This document shows positions 5,886 through 7,486 of a stretch of DNA of 7,486 nt, in pieces. This DNA is from CAYWTX01 sp964461295 (lineage in GTDB: Bacteria > Planctomycetota > Phycisphaerae > SM23-33): NCBI GenBank assembly GCA_964461295.1, contig CAYWTX010000482.1, forward strand, positions 1 to 7,486, read 5' to 3'. The translations under genes were made by a program, and so were the position numbers. The notes below the pieces were generated by a model. It was not told the DNA's origin. It worked only from the letters and a program-made list of their open reading frames with translations, and made no database searches. Each line of letters opens with the position of its first letter. Within the stretch, counting starts at the first letter, position 1.

Positions 5886-7244
5886 CTACCCGCGCTGCCC
5901 GCAGCACTTCTTGTGTTTCCTTCCGCTGCCGCAGGGACAGGGGTCATTGCGGCCGGGGGTGCGGTTGAGCATCTGGGGTTTCAGCGGTTCGACTGCGCCG
6001 ACCGGCGGGCCGGCGCGGAAGGCGGGGGACAACTCCTCGAAGTCAGACGGGAGCCGGTCACTGAAGTGACCAGCCCTCGAATCGCCGGGAACGTCGTTCG
6101 CCCCCTTCAGCGGGGGCATCTCGTTTCGCTTGATGTACTCCGCCATGCGGCGCAGCTCGCCCAGCGCCTCGCGGAAGAACAGCTTGTACCCTTCGCAGAA
6201 CCAGTTCACGCGGGCGGGGTCGATCCCGATGGGCATGTGGTGCTTCGGGCAGCCGCCGCGGCAGAACTCGAAATACTCGCAGGCGCGGCATTTGTCCGGC
6301 ACGGCCGTCTTGAGCTCGGCGAATCGCTCGAGCATCGGGTCGGCGATCAACTCCGCCAGCGGCCGCTCGTTGATGTTGCCGATGCGCCAGGGCTTGTAGA
6401 CGAAGTGGTCGCAGACGTAGAGATCGCCGCTGAACTCCAGCACGTGGGCGTTGGCGCAGCGGTCGGCATAGCAGCAGGTGCTGGCCGTGCCGAACACAAG
6501 CTGGTGGATCACGCTGTCGATGAGGCGTTCGCTGACGCGGCCGACGTCGCGCGTGGCCCACAACTCGAACACCTCCAGCAGGAACCGCCCCCACTGCTCG
6601 CCCGTGCACGAGAACGGGGCCGGGCGGTCGTGCTCGTCGCGTTCGAGGATGGGGATGAACTGGAGGTACCGCACGTCGCGGTTGGTGAAGTAGCGGTAGA
6701 TGTCGCCGGCGTGCGGGGCGTTGACGCTGTTGAGCGTCACCAGGATGTTGAACTCGACGCTATGCCTGCGGAGCAACTCCATGCCGTGCATCGCGCGATG
6801 GAAACTTGGCTTGCCGGCCTTGTCGCGCCGGTAGTGGTCGTGCCATTGCGGGGGGCCGTCGATGCTCAGCCCGACGAGGAACTTGTGCTCGGCCAGGAAC
6901 TCGCACCACGCCTCGTCCAGCAGCGTGCCGTTGGTCTGGAGAGCGTTGGCGACCTCCTGGCCGTCGCGTCCGAACTGCTTCTGCAACTCGATGGCAAGGC
7001 GGAAGAAGTCCAGCCCGGCGAGGGTGGGCTCTCCGCCCTGCCACCCGAAGTCGACGTGGACGGGCATCAATTCCATGTACTGCCGGGTGTACGTGCGGAG
7101 CGTGTCGTCGGACATCTGGAAGCCGCTGACGTCGGGGTACAACTCCCGAGGCTTCATCGTGTAGTAGCAGTAGGCGCAGTCGAGGTTGCACACGCCGCAC
7201 ACGGGCTTGGCCATGATGTTGAACGGGCGCGCGATCTGGGACAT
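5886..7244 (-). CDS. Anaerobic sulfatase-maturation enzyme (radical SAM, SPASM) with SEC-C tail
   Basis: This cytoplasmic radical-SAM enzyme oxidises an active-site Cys or Ser of sulfatases to formylglycine without oxygen. In 452 residues it shows the start motif P-F-N-I-M-A-K-P typical of anSMEs, the SAM-cluster cysteines C19-x3-C23-x2-C26, Q-G-G-E-P at 69-73, and a SPASM-type region whose cysteines C257, C263, C278, C319, C322, C328, C332 and C350 have the spacing I recall for the two auxiliary clusters of the Clostridium perfringens enzyme. D279, directly after C278, corresponds to its proposed catalytic Asp. A linker of about 55 residues then leads to a SEC-C motif at 431-448 (G-R-N-D-P-C-P-C-G-S-G ending K-K-C-C), a small zinc-binding tail. 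The ATG at 7244 is chosen from the family N-terminus; the frame is open from an ATG at 7322, but the extra 26 residues look non-native. No sulfatase is in the window, so its substrate is unknown; some family members modify other peptides. Confidence 0.9.
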   Translation of the reverse strand: MSQIARPFNIMAKPVCGVCNLDCAYCYYTMKPRELYPDVSGFQMSDDTLRTYTRQYMELMPVHVDFGWQGGEPTLAGLDFFRLAIELQKQFGRDGQEVANALQTNGTLLDEAWCEFLAEHKFLVGLSIDGPPQWHDHYRRDKAGKPSFHRAMHGMELLRRHSVEFNILVTLNSVNAPHAGDIYRYFTNRDVRYLQFIPILERDEHDRPAPFSCTGEQWGRFLLEVFELWATRDVGRVSERLIDSVIHQLVFGTASTCCYADRCANAHVLEFSGDLYVCDHFVYKPWRIGNINERPLAELIADPMLERFAELKTAVPDKCRACEYFEFCRGGCPKHHMPIGIDPARVNWFCEGYKLFFREALGELRRMAEYIKRNEMPPLKGANDVPGDSRAGHFSDRLPSDFEELSPAFRAGPPVGAVEPLKPQMLNRTPGRNDPCPCGSGRKHKKCCGQRG

Positions 7245-7251
7245 CAAGGAG

Positions 7252-7257
7252 ACAATA
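7252..7257 (-). promoter_or_regulatory. Possible -10 box of the maturase gene (leaderless?)
   Basis: TATTGT on the minus strand ends 7 nt before the ATG at 7244. A poor -35-like TTGCTC lies 18 bp further upstream. No Shine-Dalgarno precedes this ATG: the bases just upstream read CTCCTTG. The geometry would put the transcript start at or next to the ATG, that is, a leaderless mRNA. A six-base match is weak evidence. Confidence 0.25.
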
Positions 7258-7353
7258 GCAGGTTCGGGCCCACAGGAGCAAGCCGAAGAGAAGGCAAGGG
7301 GAAACGGTCCGCAGCGAGACATCCGGAAGATGGACGCCGCGAACCGAAAGCTC

Positions 7354-7362
7354 TGGTATCAT
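7354..7362 (+). promoter_or_regulatory. Possible extended -10 promoter for the right-edge gene
   Basis: TGGTATCAT resembles an extended -10 element (TGn followed by TATCAT, one mismatch to consensus) 20 bp before the ATG at 7383. No clear -35 is seen, which extended -10 promoters can do without. The divergent maturase gene starts 139 bp to the left of 7383, so this gap serves both genes. Confidence 0.3.
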
Positions 7363-7382
7363 GTCGCGGGAATGGAGCTGCG

Positions 7383-7486
7383 ATGTTGGATCGGCAGGTT
7401 CGAGTGACGTTTGAGCCGCACGGGCGGGCCGTGCACGTGCTGGAAGGCACGACGGTGGTCGAGGCGGCCTCGCGCGCGGGCATGAC
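7383..7486 (+). CDS. N-terminus of a 2Fe-2S ferredoxin / RACo-like (ASKHA) protein, cut by window end
   Basis: Only 34 codons are visible. They read V-R-V-T-F-E-P-H-G-R-A-V-H-V, then E-G-T-T-V-V-E-A-A-S-R-A-G-M. This pattern (F-x-P-x-G-x-x-V, G-T-T, E-A-A-x-x-A-G) is the usual beginning of the 2Fe-2S ferredoxin domain of DUF4445/ASKHA proteins, which include RACo and RamA, reductive activators of corrinoid proteins in methyl-transfer metabolism. The cluster-binding cysteines would lie just beyond the window, so the assignment cannot be completed here; another 2Fe-2S ferredoxin-domain protein is possible. The ATG at 7383 has GGAG at 7374-7377, 5 nt upstream. High GC at third positions fits a real gene. 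Confidence 0.6.
   Translation, partial: MLDRQVRVTFEPHGRAVHVLEGTTVVEAASRAGM

Noticed and set aside
6058..6609. 183-codon minus-strand frame inside the maturase gene
   Set aside because: It overlaps the maturase in another frame, with an Arg/Pro-rich translation and no domain; it is a shadow.
5886..7244. Radical-SAM gene next to queD taken as queE
   Set aside because: QueE is a short protein of about 220 residues without SPASM clusters. This one has the full anSME pattern of eight auxiliary-cluster cysteines and the family N-terminus.

Overview
The window looks like GC-rich bacterial DNA, probably from a member of the Planctomycetota or a related anaerobic or sediment lineage. This is inferred from gene style only: a CusB-like adaptor carrying an N-terminal heavy-metal-binding motif and a DUF3347-like insert, an anaerobic sulfatase maturase with a SEC-C tail, and the start of a RACo/ASKHA-type ferredoxin protein. 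No rRNA, tRNA, CRISPR array or insertion sequence is visible.

Layout. Bases 1 to about 280 differ from the rest: lower GC, strong purine bias on the + strand, a run of ten G and CAG/GAG-type triplet repeats. They interrupt a heavy-metal efflux pump gene in mid-helix. Bases 275-5168 on the minus strand form a tripartite efflux operon in the order outer-membrane TolC-like lipoprotein, periplasmic adaptor, RND pump. The pump is cut at about 44% of its normal length. Its TM4 signature (G-L-A-I-S-I-G-I-L-V-D, then E-N) is of the CusA Cu(I)/Ag(I) type rather than the CzcA divalent type. Bases 5169-5479 are a non-coding region between divergent genes; it holds a perfect 8-bp inverted repeat (5307-5327) and a stem directly next to the tolC-like ribosome site. 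A complete queD follows on the + strand (5480-5842). It is convergent with a radical-SAM anaerobic sulfatase-maturation enzyme (5886-7244, minus strand), and a strong stem lies in the 43-bp gap between their stops. At the right edge a + strand gene begins at 7383 and runs out of the window; its 34 visible codons resemble the start of a 2Fe-2S ferredoxin domain of the RACo/ASKHA family.

How the genes work together. The three efflux genes would form one envelope-spanning copper/silver exporter. No separate CusF-like metallochaperone is seen. The adaptor's own metal-binding motifs (one intact, one degenerate, plus the Cys/Met-containing DUF3347-like insert) may take over part of that role; this is inference. 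queD (queuosine pathway) and the maturase (formylglycine formation in sulfatases) are unrelated to efflux and have no pathway partners in the window. The most interesting items are the adaptor's domain architecture, the abrupt left-end junction, and the unassigned palindrome upstream of the efflux operon. I do not see convincing evidence of a wholly new system.
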